Assembly (NCBI GenBank): GCA_016213895.1
Contig: JACQZJ010000049.1
Coordinates: 1-57,567 of the forward strand
Direction: 5' to 3'
Origin: Planctomycetota bacterium
Lineage (GTDB): Bacteria > Planctomycetota > B15-G4 > JADJEK01
DNA length: 57,567 nt
The position numbers and the translations under genes were made by a program. Below are positions 22,046 to 30,582 of this stretch, one piece after another (the first letter of the stretch is position 1; each line of letters opens with the position of its first letter). The notes under the pieces were generated by a model, which ran no database searches, was not told where the DNA came from, and saw nothing but the letters and a program-made list of their open reading frames with translations.

Positions 22046-25000
22046 GTGAAGGTCACGGCCGGCCGCACGGAAGGCGGGTGGGCTCTCGGCCGCGACCACC
22101 TGCTCGAGGCCGGAGGCTCCGATCCCCTGCACATCGTCGAGGTGCGGGTCGAGGGCGAGGATCTGCTGCTGCGCCTGAGGAACGCCTCGGCGGAGGCGCG
22201 CGTGCACGTGTTCACCACGCGCTACGTGCCGGCCTACGACCCCTTCGCCCGCCTGCGCGCGCCGCAGCAGCCGCTGCCCGATCAGGTTCCCGTGGCGCAC
22301 GCCGAGTCGTCGTATCACTCGGGCCGCGAGATCGGCGACGAGTACCGCTACATCCTCGAGCGCCGCCACGCGAAGAAGTTTCCCGGCAACATGCTGCGCC
22401 GGCCGGGGCTGCTGCTCAATCCCTGGGCGCTTGAAGAAACCGATGGAGCGATCGGCGAGGGCGGTGATTCTGGCGGCTCTGTGGTGGGCGTGGGAGGTGG
22501 AGCGGGCGGGCACGGGAGAGGGAAGTACGGCATTGCTGGTCGCCGGCGAGTGAGCGCCGGCAGCTTCCCCAACCTGGACTTCCTGTCCGAGCCCTGCGCC
22601 GTGCTGGCGAATCTCAGGACCGACGCCGGCGGCGTGCTGCGCGTGCCGCTCGCGAAGCTGGGCGACGGCCAGCAGGTGCACGCCGTGGCCGCGGACGGCG
22701 AGAGCACGGTGTACGCCTCGCTGGCGCTGCCCGAGAAGGCGCTCGCGGCCGCGGACCGGCGGCTGGCGCTCTCCCTCGATCCCGCGGCGCATCTCGCGGA
22801 GCGCCGCAGCATCGACTTCGTGGACGCGGGCGCGACCGCGGTGATCGAAGACGCGGCGAACGCGAGCGTCGAGACCTACGACTCGCTGGCGGCGGTGCAC
22901 CGGCTCTTCCTGGCGCTCTCCGGCAACCAGGAGCTGCTGCGTTTCGCTTTCGTGCTGCGCTGGCCGGAGCTCACTCCCGAGGAGAAGCGAGCGCTCTACT
23001 CGCAGCACGCCTGCCACGAGCTGCACTTCTTCATCCAGCAGAAGGACCCGCAGTTCTTCGCCGAGGTGGTGAAGCCCTATCTCGCCAATAAGGCGCACAA
23101 GACCTTCCTGGATCGCTGGCTCCTCGGCGAGGATCTGTCTTGCTTCCTCGATCCCTGGGCCTTCTCCCGCCTGAACGTGGTCGAGCAGATCCTCCTCAGC
23201 CGGCGCCTGGAGGGCGAGGCCGAGGCCGTGGCGCGGCACGTGCGCGACCTGGTGGATCTCGTGCCTGCCGACCCGGAGCAAGAGGCGCTCCGCTTCGCCA
23301 CGGCGCTCAAGAGCCTCGCGCTCGCACCGGAGCAGGAAGAGAGTCTCGGCAAGAAGCTCGAGGAGGCGCGCGCGGTGCTGGAGAAACCGGCCGCGCCCGC
23401 TCCTCGCGAGGACGCCCCGGCGGAGACCGCCGTCCTGCGCCGTAACCAGGCGGCCAAGGGCGGTCTCGAGGACGCCTTGGCCGCGCTCGAACCGGAGAAG
23501 GCGGAGGCGGACGGCGCGGACCGCAAGGAGCCGGCGAAGAGCAAACAAGACAAGGACGCGGAGCTGCGCGCCGACGCGCGCCGGCTCTACCGCGCGCCGG
23601 CGAAGACGCGCCGCTACGTGGAGCACAACTACTGGCGCCTGCGCCTCGAGCAGCAGGACGCCGGCCTGATCGCGGCCAACGCCTTCTGGCGCGATTTCGC
23701 CGAGGCCAAGGGCCGCCGGCCCTTCTGCTCGACGCGCTTCCCCGAGGCCGCGGGGAGTTTCGCCGAGATGATGTTCGCGCTCGCCGTGCTCGACCTGCCG
23801 TTCCAGGCGGGCGAGCACGCGGTCGCGTCCGCAGGCGGCCGCCTGTCGCTCGCGGCCGCGAGCCCGCTGCTGCTCGTGCGCCAGGAGATCGAGGAGGCCC
23901 AGCCTGCCGCGGAGAAGCCGCCGATCCTGCTCAGCCAGAACTTCTTCCGGCTGGACGATCGCTACGAGTTCGCGGGCAGCGAGCGGCGCGAAAAGTTCGT
24001 GACGGACGAGTTCCTGGCGGGCGTGGCCTACGGCTGCCAGGTGGTCTTGACCAACCCGACCTCGTCGCCGCGCAAGCTGGAGCTCTTGCTGCAGATCCCG
24101 CGGGGCGCCTTGCCGGTGCGAAACGGCTTCGTGACGCGCGGCGTGCCCGCGCGGATCGAGCCCTACGGCACGGCGACCTTCGAGTACGCCTTCTACTTCC
24201 CGGCGGCGGGCGACTACCGCCACTTCCCGGCGCACGCGAGCCTTGACGGCGAGCTGGTGGCGTGCGCCGAGCCGGCGGCCATGCACGTGGTGCTGGTGCC
24301 GAGCCGCGTGGACGCCACATCCTGGGAGCACGTCTCCCAGAGCGGCACGCCGGAGCAGGTGCTGGCCTACTTGGAGGCGCAGAACCTGGAGCGGCTCGAC
24401 CTGACGCGCGTGGCCTGGCGCATGCGCGAGCGCGCCGTGTTCGACGCGGTGCTGGCGCTCTTGCGGCGCCGGCACGTGTACCAGGACACGCTCTGGTCCT
24501 ACGGCCTGAAGCACGGCGACGAGTCCGCGGGGCGCGAGTACCTGCGCCACGCGGAGGCGTTCCTGGCGCGCTGCGGCCGCTGCCTGGACTCGCCGCTGGT
24601 CACCATCGACCCGATCGAGCGGCTGGCCTATCAGCACGTCGAGTACGAGCCGCTCTTCAACCCGCGCGCGCACCGCTTCGGCAAGCGCCGCGAGATCCTG
24701 AACCCGGACCTGGCGGGCCAGTACCGGGAGCTGCTCGACATCCTGGCCTGCCGGACGCGCCTGGACGACGCGGATTGGCTGAGCGTCACCTACTACCTGC
24801 TGCTGCAGGATAGGGTGGAGGAGGCGCTCGCGACCTGCGCCCGCGTGGACGCGGCGCGCCTGCCGATGGCGCTGCAGCACGACTACCTGCGCGCTTACCT
24901 GGACTTCTTCAGCGACGAGCACGCGCTGGCGCGCGATATCGCCGAGAGGTACGCGGACTACCCGGTGGAGCGCTGGCGGAACATGTTCCAGGACGTGCTG

Positions 25001-25663
25001 AACCAGCTCGACGAGGCGAAGGGCCAGCCGGCCGCGGCGGGCGAGGCGGAAGAGCGCGAGGGCGCGCAGGACGGGCTGGCGGCGCGCGAGCCCGCGCTCG
25101 AGCTGAAGGTCGAGGGGCAGAGGGTCAGCCTCTCGCACCAGAACGTCGCGAGCTGCGAGATCAACTACTACGCGATGGACATCGAGTTCCTCTTCTCCAC
25201 CAGCCCCTTTGTGCAGCAGGGTCTGGGCTCGTTCGCCTACATCCGGCCGAACCGCACGGACCGCGTGGCGCTCGCCGCCGGAGAGAGCGAGACGAGCCTC
25301 GGCCTGCCGGCGGAACTCCAGAACCAGAACGTGCTGGTCGAGGCGCGGGCCGGCGGCATCACGCGGCGGCAGGCCTACTTCGCCAATTCGCTGGCGGTGC
25401 AGATGATCGAGGCCTACGGCCAGCTCAAGGTCACGCGCGCCGGGAGCGGCGCGCCGCTCTCCAAGGTCTACGTCAAGGTCTACGCGCGCGGCGAGAACGG
25501 CGTGGTGCGCTTCCACAAGGACGGCTACACCGACCTCAGGGGGCGTTTCGATTACGCCTCGCTCTCGGGCGAGGGCGCGGGCGACGCCGCGCGCTACGCC
25601 CTGCTCGTCCTCTCCGAGCAGGACGGCGCGGTGATTCGCGAGGCCGCGCCGCCGGCGCAGTAG
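22046..25663 (+). CDS. Giant exported protein, copy 1: C-terminal part of a disrupted gene
   Basis: The 1205-codon frame continues the paralogue match in a new frame; the true similarity begins near 21906 (LFLADGFLELRDLAPGDYSL), upstream of the first ATG. It has no signal peptide of its own. Regions seen are helical repeats (RVEEALATCARVDAARLPMA), a Glu/Lys-rich linker, the Cys pair RCGRC, and C-terminal beta modules (EFLFSTSPFVQQGLGSFAYI, GQLKVTRAGSGAPLSKVYVK). Codon quality is still good over 3.6 kb, so the break looks recent or the piece is still used. Confidence 0.7.
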   Translation: MKVTAGRTEGGWALGRDHLLEAGGSDPLHIVEVRVEGEDLLLRLRNASAEARVHVFTTRYVPAYDPFARLRAPQQPLPDQVPVAHAESSYHSGREIGDEYRYILERRHAKKFPGNMLRRPGLLLNPWALEETDGAIGEGGDSGGSVVGVGGGAGGHGRGKYGIAGRRRVSAGSFPNLDFLSEPCAVLANLRTDAGGVLRVPLAKLGDGQQVHAVAADGESTVYASLALPEKALAAADRRLALSLDPAAHLAERRSIDFVDAGATAVIEDAANASVETYDSLAAVHRLFLALSGNQELLRFAFVLRWPELTPEEKRALYSQHACHELHFFIQQKDPQFFAEVVKPYLANKAHKTFLDRWLLGEDLSCFLDPWAFSRLNVVEQILLSRRLEGEAEAVARHVRDLVDLVPADPEQEALRFATALKSLALAPEQEESLGKKLEEARAVLEKPAAPAPREDAPAETAVLRRNQAAKGGLEDALAALEPEKAEADGADRKEPAKSKQDKDAELRADARRLYRAPAKTRRYVEHNYWRLRLEQQDAGLIAANAFWRDFAEAKGRRPFCSTRFPEAAGSFAEMMFALAVLDLPFQAGEHAVASAGGRLSLAAASPLLLVRQEIEEAQPAAEKPPILLSQNFFRLDDRYEFAGSERREKFVTDEFLAGVAYGCQVVLTNPTSSPRKLELLLQIPRGALPVRNGFVTRGVPARIEPYGTATFEYAFYFPAAGDYRHFPAHASLDGELVACAEPAAMHVVLVPSRVDATSWEHVSQSGTPEQVLAYLEAQNLERLDLTRVAWRMRERAVFDAVLALLRRRHVYQDTLWSYGLKHGDESAGREYLRHAEAFLARCGRCLDSPLVTIDPIERLAYQHVEYEPLFNPRAHRFGKRREILNPDLAGQYRELLDILACRTRLDDADWLSVTYYLLLQDRVEEALATCARVDAARLPMALQHDYLRAYLDFFSDEHALARDIAERYADYPVERWRNMFQDVLNQLDEAKGQPAAAGEAEEREGAQDGLAAREPALELKVEGQRVSLSHQNVASCEINYYAMDIEFLFSTSPFVQQGLGSFAYIRPNRTDRVALAAGESETSLGLPAELQNQNVLVEARAGGITRRQAYFANSLAVQMIEAYGQLKVTRAGSGAPLSKVYVKVYARGENGVVRFHKDGYTDLRGRFDYASLSGEGAGDAARYALLVLSEQDGAVIREAAPPAQ

Positions 25664-25731
25664 CGCGGGCGGCGACAGCGCCGAGCAGGCCGTCGCACGA
25701 GCCCGCGGGCCGCGCCCGGCCACGGCCCCGC

Positions 25732-26850
25732 TCAGAAACGATTGTCGACCAGGACGAGGCCACTGCCGCCCGAGACCACCAGGCTCAGGTTCTTGCACTT
25801 CCGCGCCGTGTTCCGCACCAGGACGGCGTCCTCCGCGTTGGTGAGGTAGAAGCCGTTTCTCTTGCTCCGCACGGCGCGGTTCTCCATCACGTGGCAACGG
25901 TTGCTCGACAGGAGGATGAGTCCTTCCTGCTTCGACTTGGCGGCGAGGTTGTCCATCACCAGGCCGTCGTGGGACGAGGACAGGGCAAACCCACACCAGT
26001 CCGCCCGCGACGAGCGGTTCCGCAGCAGGCGAGCGTAGTCGCTGCTGGTCACGAGGATCCCGTAGGCGCCGGCCTCGAGGATGACGTTGTCGACGAGCAG
26101 GGTGTTGGCGGCGTTGGAAACCTCGATTCCGTATCGGCCCGGCCTCGAGATGCGGTTCCCTTGCACGTGGTTGCGAGACGCAGTGGACACGACGATCCCG
26201 TCGCTTTGCGCCCTCTCCACCCTGTTTTCGAGGACCAGGTTGTCGGATCCTGCGGAGAGCGCGATCCCGCGAATGCACTCCTGCACGCGGTTGTTCCTCA
26301 GCACGTTGAAGGCGCCGGCCACGCTGATCCCGTCGCTCTGGCAGTCAGAAACGTCATTCCCTTGCACCAAGCTGCGGCTCGACGGGAGCGCGATGCCGTC
26401 GCCCGCCGCGCCGCGCACCGAGTTCTTCTCGATGCGGATGGCCGAGCCGGTCGAGGTCGCGATGCCCGCAAGCCCGGGATCGATGACCGAGCACCTGCTC
26501 ACCAGGACATCCTGAGAGCTGGAGATGAGGATGCCGAAGGAGGGCGCGTTCCGGACGGCAAGACGCTCCAGGATGATGCCGGTGCAGTTCTGCAGCTCGA
26601 TGCCGTTGCCGGCCGCGGATGGGATGATCACGCACCCGGGCTTTCCCCGGAGCACGAGGCCGCTCTTGCCGTTGATCAAGACGCTGTCCCAGTGGCCCTT
26701 TGCCACCACGATCTCGTCCCCCGCTCCGGCCGCGTTGACGGCCGCCTGGATCGTGGGCTGGTCCTGTGGCACGTGGATGATCGCGGCCGCGGCCGGCGTG
26801 GCGACGATGGCGAATACAGCGAGCGAGATGAGGGCGGCGCGGGCGAACAT
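25732..26850 (-). CDS. Exported NosD-type parallel beta-helix protein, paralogue B
   Basis: The ATG at 26850 follows GGAGG by 6 bases and starts a signal peptide (MFARAALISLAVFAIVATPA). The 372-residue product is the same length as paralogue A and shares its opening (HVPQDQPTIQAAVNAAGAGD), coil rhythm and closing VDNRF. Examples of coils are SDGISVAGAFNVLRNNRV and SDGIVVSTASRNHVQGNRI. The frame extends further upstream to 27234, but that part is non-coding in character. It is convergent with the giant gene copy 1, ending 68 bases away. As with paralogue A, a polysaccharide-binding or scaffold role is plausible. Confidence 0.88.
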   Translation of the reverse strand: MFARAALISLAVFAIVATPAAAAIIHVPQDQPTIQAAVNAAGAGDEIVVAKGHWDSVLINGKSGLVLRGKPGCVIIPSAAGNGIELQNCTGIILERLAVRNAPSFGILISSSQDVLVSRCSVIDPGLAGIATSTGSAIRIEKNSVRGAAGDGIALPSSRSLVQGNDVSDCQSDGISVAGAFNVLRNNRVQECIRGIALSAGSDNLVLENRVERAQSDGIVVSTASRNHVQGNRISRPGRYGIEVSNAANTLLVDNVILEAGAYGILVTSSDYARLLRNRSSRADWCGFALSSSHDGLVMDNLAAKSKQEGLILLSSNRCHVMENRAVRSKRNGFYLTNAEDAVLVRNTARKCKNLSLVVSGGSGLVLVDNRF

Positions 26851-26890
26851 GGGCGACCTCCGTGCGTCAGGCCCACACAAGGCGACGAAA

Positions 26891-27301
26891 TCAAGTGTAT
26901 CGTACCGGGGACCGGCCGCGGCGGCCGCCGCGACTTGCTGGCCGGCCGGGCACGTGGGCCTGCGCCGGCGTGTGGAGGGCGGGAAGTCCGCGGCGGATAG
27001 ACGCGCGGCCCTCCGGCGAGTCCTCGAACAGGCGCGCGAGGAGGTCTTGGAGCGTGCGGCGGCGGGTGGCAGCCGGATCGACCACATCGCGATAGGCGTA
27101 ACTGCGAGAGACTCTCTCGCGGGCCAGCCATCCCCTCGCCTCCATGCGGCGGAGCACGGCCAGCGCCGTGTTGTTCGTGGGCCGCTTCTCGCGCGGGAGG
27201 CGCTCGCGCGCCGCGTGGGAGGTGGCGGGGGCATCCCGCCACAGCACGTCGAGCAGCGCCAGCTCCAGCCGGCCGGGCGTGCGGAGGTGCGTGGCGGTCA
27301 T
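26891..27301 (-). pseudogene. BlaI/MecI/CopY-type repressor gene with frameshifted C-terminus
   Basis: Residues ~10-95 are a clear BlaI-type winged helix: LRTPGRLELALLDVLWRDAP, then NNTALAVLRRMEARGWLARE and RRRTLQDLLARLFEDSPEG. It closely resembles the intact repressor at 49881. After SPEG the sequence becomes Arg/Gly/Pro-rich (GRASIRRGLPALHTPAQAHV) instead of the helical dimerisation segment of the intact copy. This indicates a frameshift or deletion near 27015. No BlaR-type sensor gene is beside it. It could still make a DNA-binding fragment, but normal dimerisation looks lost. Confidence 0.65.
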
Positions 27302-27354
27302 TGCCCGCCGGGCCGCGACGGCCTCATTCCACGGCTTTCCCGGCCGCGAACGGT

Positions 27355-27450
27355 TAGCAGGCCGCTGAAGAAGTGCTCTGTCGCCGAGGCGAGCGTATCG
27401 CGGCCGAGAGGCACCGCCGCAGGCAGGATGACTTTTTCAACGGTCTGCTA
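27355..27450. repeat. 96-bp element with imperfect terminal inverted repeats (MITE-like)
   Basis: The left arm TAGCAGGCCGCTGAAGAAGT and the inverted right arm TAGCAGACCGTTGAAAAAGT agree at 17 of 20 positions, with about 56 bases between them. There is no gene inside. The right end supplies the TAG stop codon of the hydrogenase maturation protease. This looks like a small non-autonomous element or the ends of an excised insertion sequence. Confidence 0.6.
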
Positions 27451-28017
27451 GGCGTGCTGCTGTTCGCCTGCTTCGCCAGGCGGCAGCGGCTCTCCCTCGC
27501 CGGCGGCGAGCGCCGCGGCCGCGCGGCGCACGGCAGCCAGGAGGCGCGGCAGGGCGGAGCGGACCGCGGGAGAAAGCTCCAGGCCCGGCTCGATCGCGGC
27601 CGGTTCGACGCCGAGCACGACGATCCGGGGACGCCTCTCCGCCGGGAGCAGGGTCACGGCCCGGCGTAGATCCAGGTCATGCACGGAGTCCAGGGGCGCT
27701 CGGCCGGCAGAGCCGTCCGGCAGCACCTGGTACACCGTGCCGGGAGGCCCTCCCGCCTGGACGGCGTCGAGCGCCAGGACCACGGCGGCGCTTTCCAGAA
27801 GATGCAGCGCATCCAGGACCGCGGTGCCGATCTCCACGACCACGACGCCCGGGATGTCCTCGCAGAGGAGGGCGCGCGCGGCGTGGACTCCCACGCCGTC
27901 GTCGCGCAAGAGGACGTTGCCGAGGCCCGCGATCAGCAGGCGCCGGCGCGGCGTCAGGAGACCGCGAGGCAATCGCCGCCGCCCGGCCGCATGACGTGGA
28001 CCGCGCAGGCCAGACAC
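27448..28017 (-). CDS. NiFe-hydrogenase maturation protease (HyaD/HybD family)
   Basis: The 189-residue frame carries the family blocks: GLGNVLLRDDGVGVHAA, LALDAVQAG and SVHDLDLRRAV. The first acidic nickel ligand, usually Glu in DEGVG, is Asp here; the Asp of the second block and His of the third are present. Such proteases remove a short C-terminal tail from the hydrogenase large subunit after nickel insertion. The gene overlaps the large-subunit gene; a TTG at 27972 is an alternative start just before the core. The C-terminus (~50 residues, Ala/Glu-rich) is longer than usual and ends in the inverted-repeat element. Confidence 0.85.
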   Translation of the reverse strand: MSGLRGPRHAAGRRRLPRGLLTPRRRLLIAGLGNVLLRDDGVGVHAARALLCEDIPGVVVVEIGTAVLDALHLLESAAVVLALDAVQAGGPPGTVYQVLPDGSAGRAPLDSVHDLDLRRAVTLLPAERRPRIVVLGVEPAAIEPGLELSPAVRSALPRLLAAVRRAAAALAAGEGEPLPPGEAGEQQHA

Positions 28018-29408
28018 GGATCGAAGGAGTGCACCACGCGCAGCAGCTCGATGGGCTCGGTGACCGACTGCACGGTCGTTCCCAAGAGCGCCTGCTCGAT
28101 CGGCCCGCGCAGGCCGCCCGTATCCCTGGGAGACGCGTTCCAGCAGGTCGGCGTGACCACCTGATAATGCGCGATCTTCTTGTTCTGGATCTTGACCCAG
28201 TGCCCGAGGGCGCCGCGCGGCGCCTCGGTGAGGCCGAAGGCCTGGGCGGATTGCGGCAAGGCGTGCTTCTTGAAGACTGGCTGATCCGGGTCGAGCTTCT
28301 TGAGCCAGGTCTTCATGGCCTGAGCGACCTTCAGCGCCTCGAGCGCGCGCGCCATGTGGCGGTCCAGCACCGAGATGCCGTTGTGGTAGTCTCCGTTCAC
28401 CGTCATGCGCGCGAGCGGTCCCACCTCGTACGGCAGCCCGTCGTAACGCGGCGCCTTCAACCAGGAGTAGGCTCCGCTCTTCGGATACTGCGCGTCGGTC
28501 TTCCCCGAAGCGGGGTTCAGTCCATTGGCGCCTTGGTCGTACCAGGAGCAGGTGACGTCCTCCGTGATTGCGCCAATGTCCACGGGCAGGACGGCGTCGC
28601 TGCCGTTCTCGATGCGGCCGCGCTTCAAGAGCAGCTCCTGGCCCTTGGCGTCGAGGTCGAAGACGCCGTAGGCCAGCAGGTTGCCCGGGCCCCGGCCGAC
28701 GGAGAAGTAGTCGCCATAGTGATCGCCGAGCAGCACGACGTCGGGGATCCAGACGTCCTGGATGAAGGCGATGAGGTCCTTCAGGCGGGTTTTCGCTTGC
28801 TTGATGTCGCCCGAGTTCGGGTGGTGCGTGAAGCCGCCGGGAACGTAGGCGGGCGGCATGGGCAGCCGCCCGCCGAAGATGGCGCCCGCCTCATGCGCGA
28901 CGCGCCGCATCTCGAGGGCGGCCAGGTAATGCTGGACCAGCGTTTGCGTCTTGGAGGCGCCGAGCCGCAGGTCCGTCTTCCAGCTCGGCTCCCAGGGGGG
29001 CAGGCCCGGACCCGCGACGTAGTCGAGCAGCGCCAAGTGGTAGAAGTGCAGCACGTGGCTGGCGATGAAGTTGGCGCCGAGCACGAAGTTGCGCATGATG
29101 CGGCCGTTCGCCGGCGGCGTGACGCTCGAGGCCGCATCGAGCGCCTTGACCGCGGCCAGTCCGTGGGAGACCGGACACACGCCGCAGATGCGCTGCGTCA
29201 GCGGCACCGCGTCCCAGGGGTGGCGGTTCTCGAGGATCTTCTCGAAGCCGCGAAACAGGGTGCCGGTCGACCAGGCGTCGACGACTTGCAGCGTGCCGCC
29301 GACGTCGTCGACCTGGACCTGGATTTTCAGGTGCCCCTCGATGCGCGTGACCGGATCGAGGGTGATGACGGACGGAGCGAACGTGTAGGTGCTGGACGAA
29401 GCGCTCAT
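27954..29408 (-). CDS. NiFe-hydrogenase large (catalytic) subunit
   Basis: The 484-residue protein has both nickel-binding motifs: RICGVC (C75, C78) and DPCLACAVH (C465, C468) close to the C-terminus. A 13-residue tail follows the final His, which is the substrate for the maturation protease encoded next. RIEGH near residue 22 is the conserved proton-transfer Glu region. It has no signal of its own and would be exported with the Tat-signalled small subunit as a folded pair. It catalyses reversible oxidation of hydrogen; the high conservation suggests an uptake-type enzyme. Confidence 0.95.
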   Translation of the reverse strand: MSASSSTYTFAPSVITLDPVTRIEGHLKIQVQVDDVGGTLQVVDAWSTGTLFRGFEKILENRHPWDAVPLTQRICGVCPVSHGLAAVKALDAASSVTPPANGRIMRNFVLGANFIASHVLHFYHLALLDYVAGPGLPPWEPSWKTDLRLGASKTQTLVQHYLAALEMRRVAHEAGAIFGGRLPMPPAYVPGGFTHHPNSGDIKQAKTRLKDLIAFIQDVWIPDVVLLGDHYGDYFSVGRGPGNLLAYGVFDLDAKGQELLLKRGRIENGSDAVLPVDIGAITEDVTCSWYDQGANGLNPASGKTDAQYPKSGAYSWLKAPRYDGLPYEVGPLARMTVNGDYHNGISVLDRHMARALEALKVAQAMKTWLKKLDPDQPVFKKHALPQSAQAFGLTEAPRGALGHWVKIQNKKIAHYQVVTPTCWNASPRDTGGLRGPIEQALLGTTVQSVTEPIELLRVVHSFDPCLACAVHVMRPGGGDCLAVS

Positions 29409-29431
29409 GTTCGATGCCTCCGGGTCCGGGA

Positions 29432-30349
29432 CTAGTCGTCCCCGTCCTCCCCTTCTTCATGGAAGAAGGGCTCGGTTCCGGGGAATCCCGGATTGGTGCA
29501 CCCCTGGCAGGGGGCGTCCGCGCCGATGCACCAGTTGGCCTTGTCGTTGAATTTCACCTTCGGACAGTTGCCCTTGGTCTGAGACCAGGGGCCGCGACAG
29601 CCCAGCTCCTCCAGGCAGCCGCCGTGCTCGCCGAAACTCTCGGCCTCCTCGTCTTTCTCCTTGCGCGGGCACTGGTCGTGCACGCGTTTGGCATAGAGCT
29701 CCGTAGGCCGGCCGAAGGAATCGAGCGGGATCTGCGCGCCCGCGACCAGCTTGGCGATGGTCCACACCATCCAGTCGGGGTGCGGCGGGCAGCCCGCCAC
29801 GTTGATGGTCGGTAGGCCAGTGAGCTGCTTGACGCTCTGCACCGCCGTGGGATTGGGCGGCGCCGCTGGAATGCCGCCGTAGGCGCTGCATTGCCCGACG
29901 CAGACGATGGCGGCCGCGGCCTGCGCGTGCGTGGTCACGGCCTGCTGGAACGTGACGTCGGCGCCGTTCTCGCTCCAGGCCCAGCAGGCGTTGCCAGCAA
30001 ACGCGGTGGGTATGCCGCCTTCCACCACCAGGATGTGCCCGGGCGCCAGGGAGGCGGCCGCCGCGGCGGCGACCGCGGTGTCCCCCGCGGCCGCCATGAG
30101 CGTCGGGTGGTAGGCGAGGTTGATGACGTTGATGAGCACGTCGGCCGCGTCATGCGGTGTGGTGCTCGCCACGTGGTTCAGGAAGGACACCGAGCAACCG
30201 GAGCAGCTCGATCCCTGCAGCCACAAGACCGTGGGTCCGCCGCCGTTCAGGAGCGCCTTGGCCAGCGCCCTGACCTCGGCGGCCGAGATGCCGAGGGCGG
30301 CGGCCGAAGCGGTGCAGTACTTCAGGAAGTCGCGTCGCGTGACCGACAT
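29432..30349 (-). CDS. NiFe-hydrogenase small (iron-sulfur) subunit with Tat signal
   Basis: The protein (305 residues) begins with SVTRRDFLKYCTASAAALG, a classical twin-arginine signal. Ligands for three iron-sulfur clusters are visible: GSSCSGCSVS, GQCSAYGG and AGCPPHPDW for the proximal cluster, HDQCP, GGCLEELGCRGP and KGNCP for the distal, and WCIGADAPCQGCTNPGFPG for the medial. The C-terminus is acidic and has no membrane anchor, so the enzyme is soluble or docks by an unseen partner. A GGAGG lies 7 bases before the ATG. It is the first gene of the hydrogenase operon; no cytochrome b subunit or hyp genes are nearby. Confidence 0.95.
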   Translation of the reverse strand: MSVTRRDFLKYCTASAAALGISAAEVRALAKALLNGGGPTVLWLQGSSCSGCSVSFLNHVASTTPHDAADVLINVINLAYHPTLMAAAGDTAVAAAAAASLAPGHILVVEGGIPTAFAGNACWAWSENGADVTFQQAVTTHAQAAAAIVCVGQCSAYGGIPAAPPNPTAVQSVKQLTGLPTINVAGCPPHPDWMVWTIAKLVAGAQIPLDSFGRPTELYAKRVHDQCPRKEKDEEAESFGEHGGCLEELGCRGPWSQTKGNCPKVKFNDKANWCIGADAPCQGCTNPGFPGTEPFFHEEGEDGDD

Positions 30350-30582
30350 GTCGTTGCCTCCGGAGAAGCCGTTCCTCGGAGATCGTGCCGTTCCCGGCTG
30401 GCAAGGTGGGGAGGTTAGCCAGCGGGCAGCCGGTGGGAGGAAACTCGGCGCCTGCCTGCGGTGGGGGGATCAGGCAGCAAGAGAATCCTAGCCACAACCG
30501 GGCGGCGTGTAACCATCGCGTGCTTTCGGTCGTCCGGACCTCGCGCCGTCCGTTTCAGCGGCGCGACAACGCGCTGCGGCCG

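Noticed and set aside
22380-22560. Second break in giant gene copy 1 around the Gly-rich linker
   Set aside because: The sequence differs from copy 2 but stays in frame and is a low-complexity linker in both copies, so no mutation needs to be invoked.
21890-26278. 1462-codon minus-strand frame across giant gene copy 1 and the beta-helix gene
   Set aside because: It runs antisense to two well-supported genes and is a GC-content artefact.
30396-30425. Possible sigma-54 promoter before the hydrogenase operon (TGGC...TTGC)
   Set aside because: The two elements are 17 bases apart start to start instead of the required 11.
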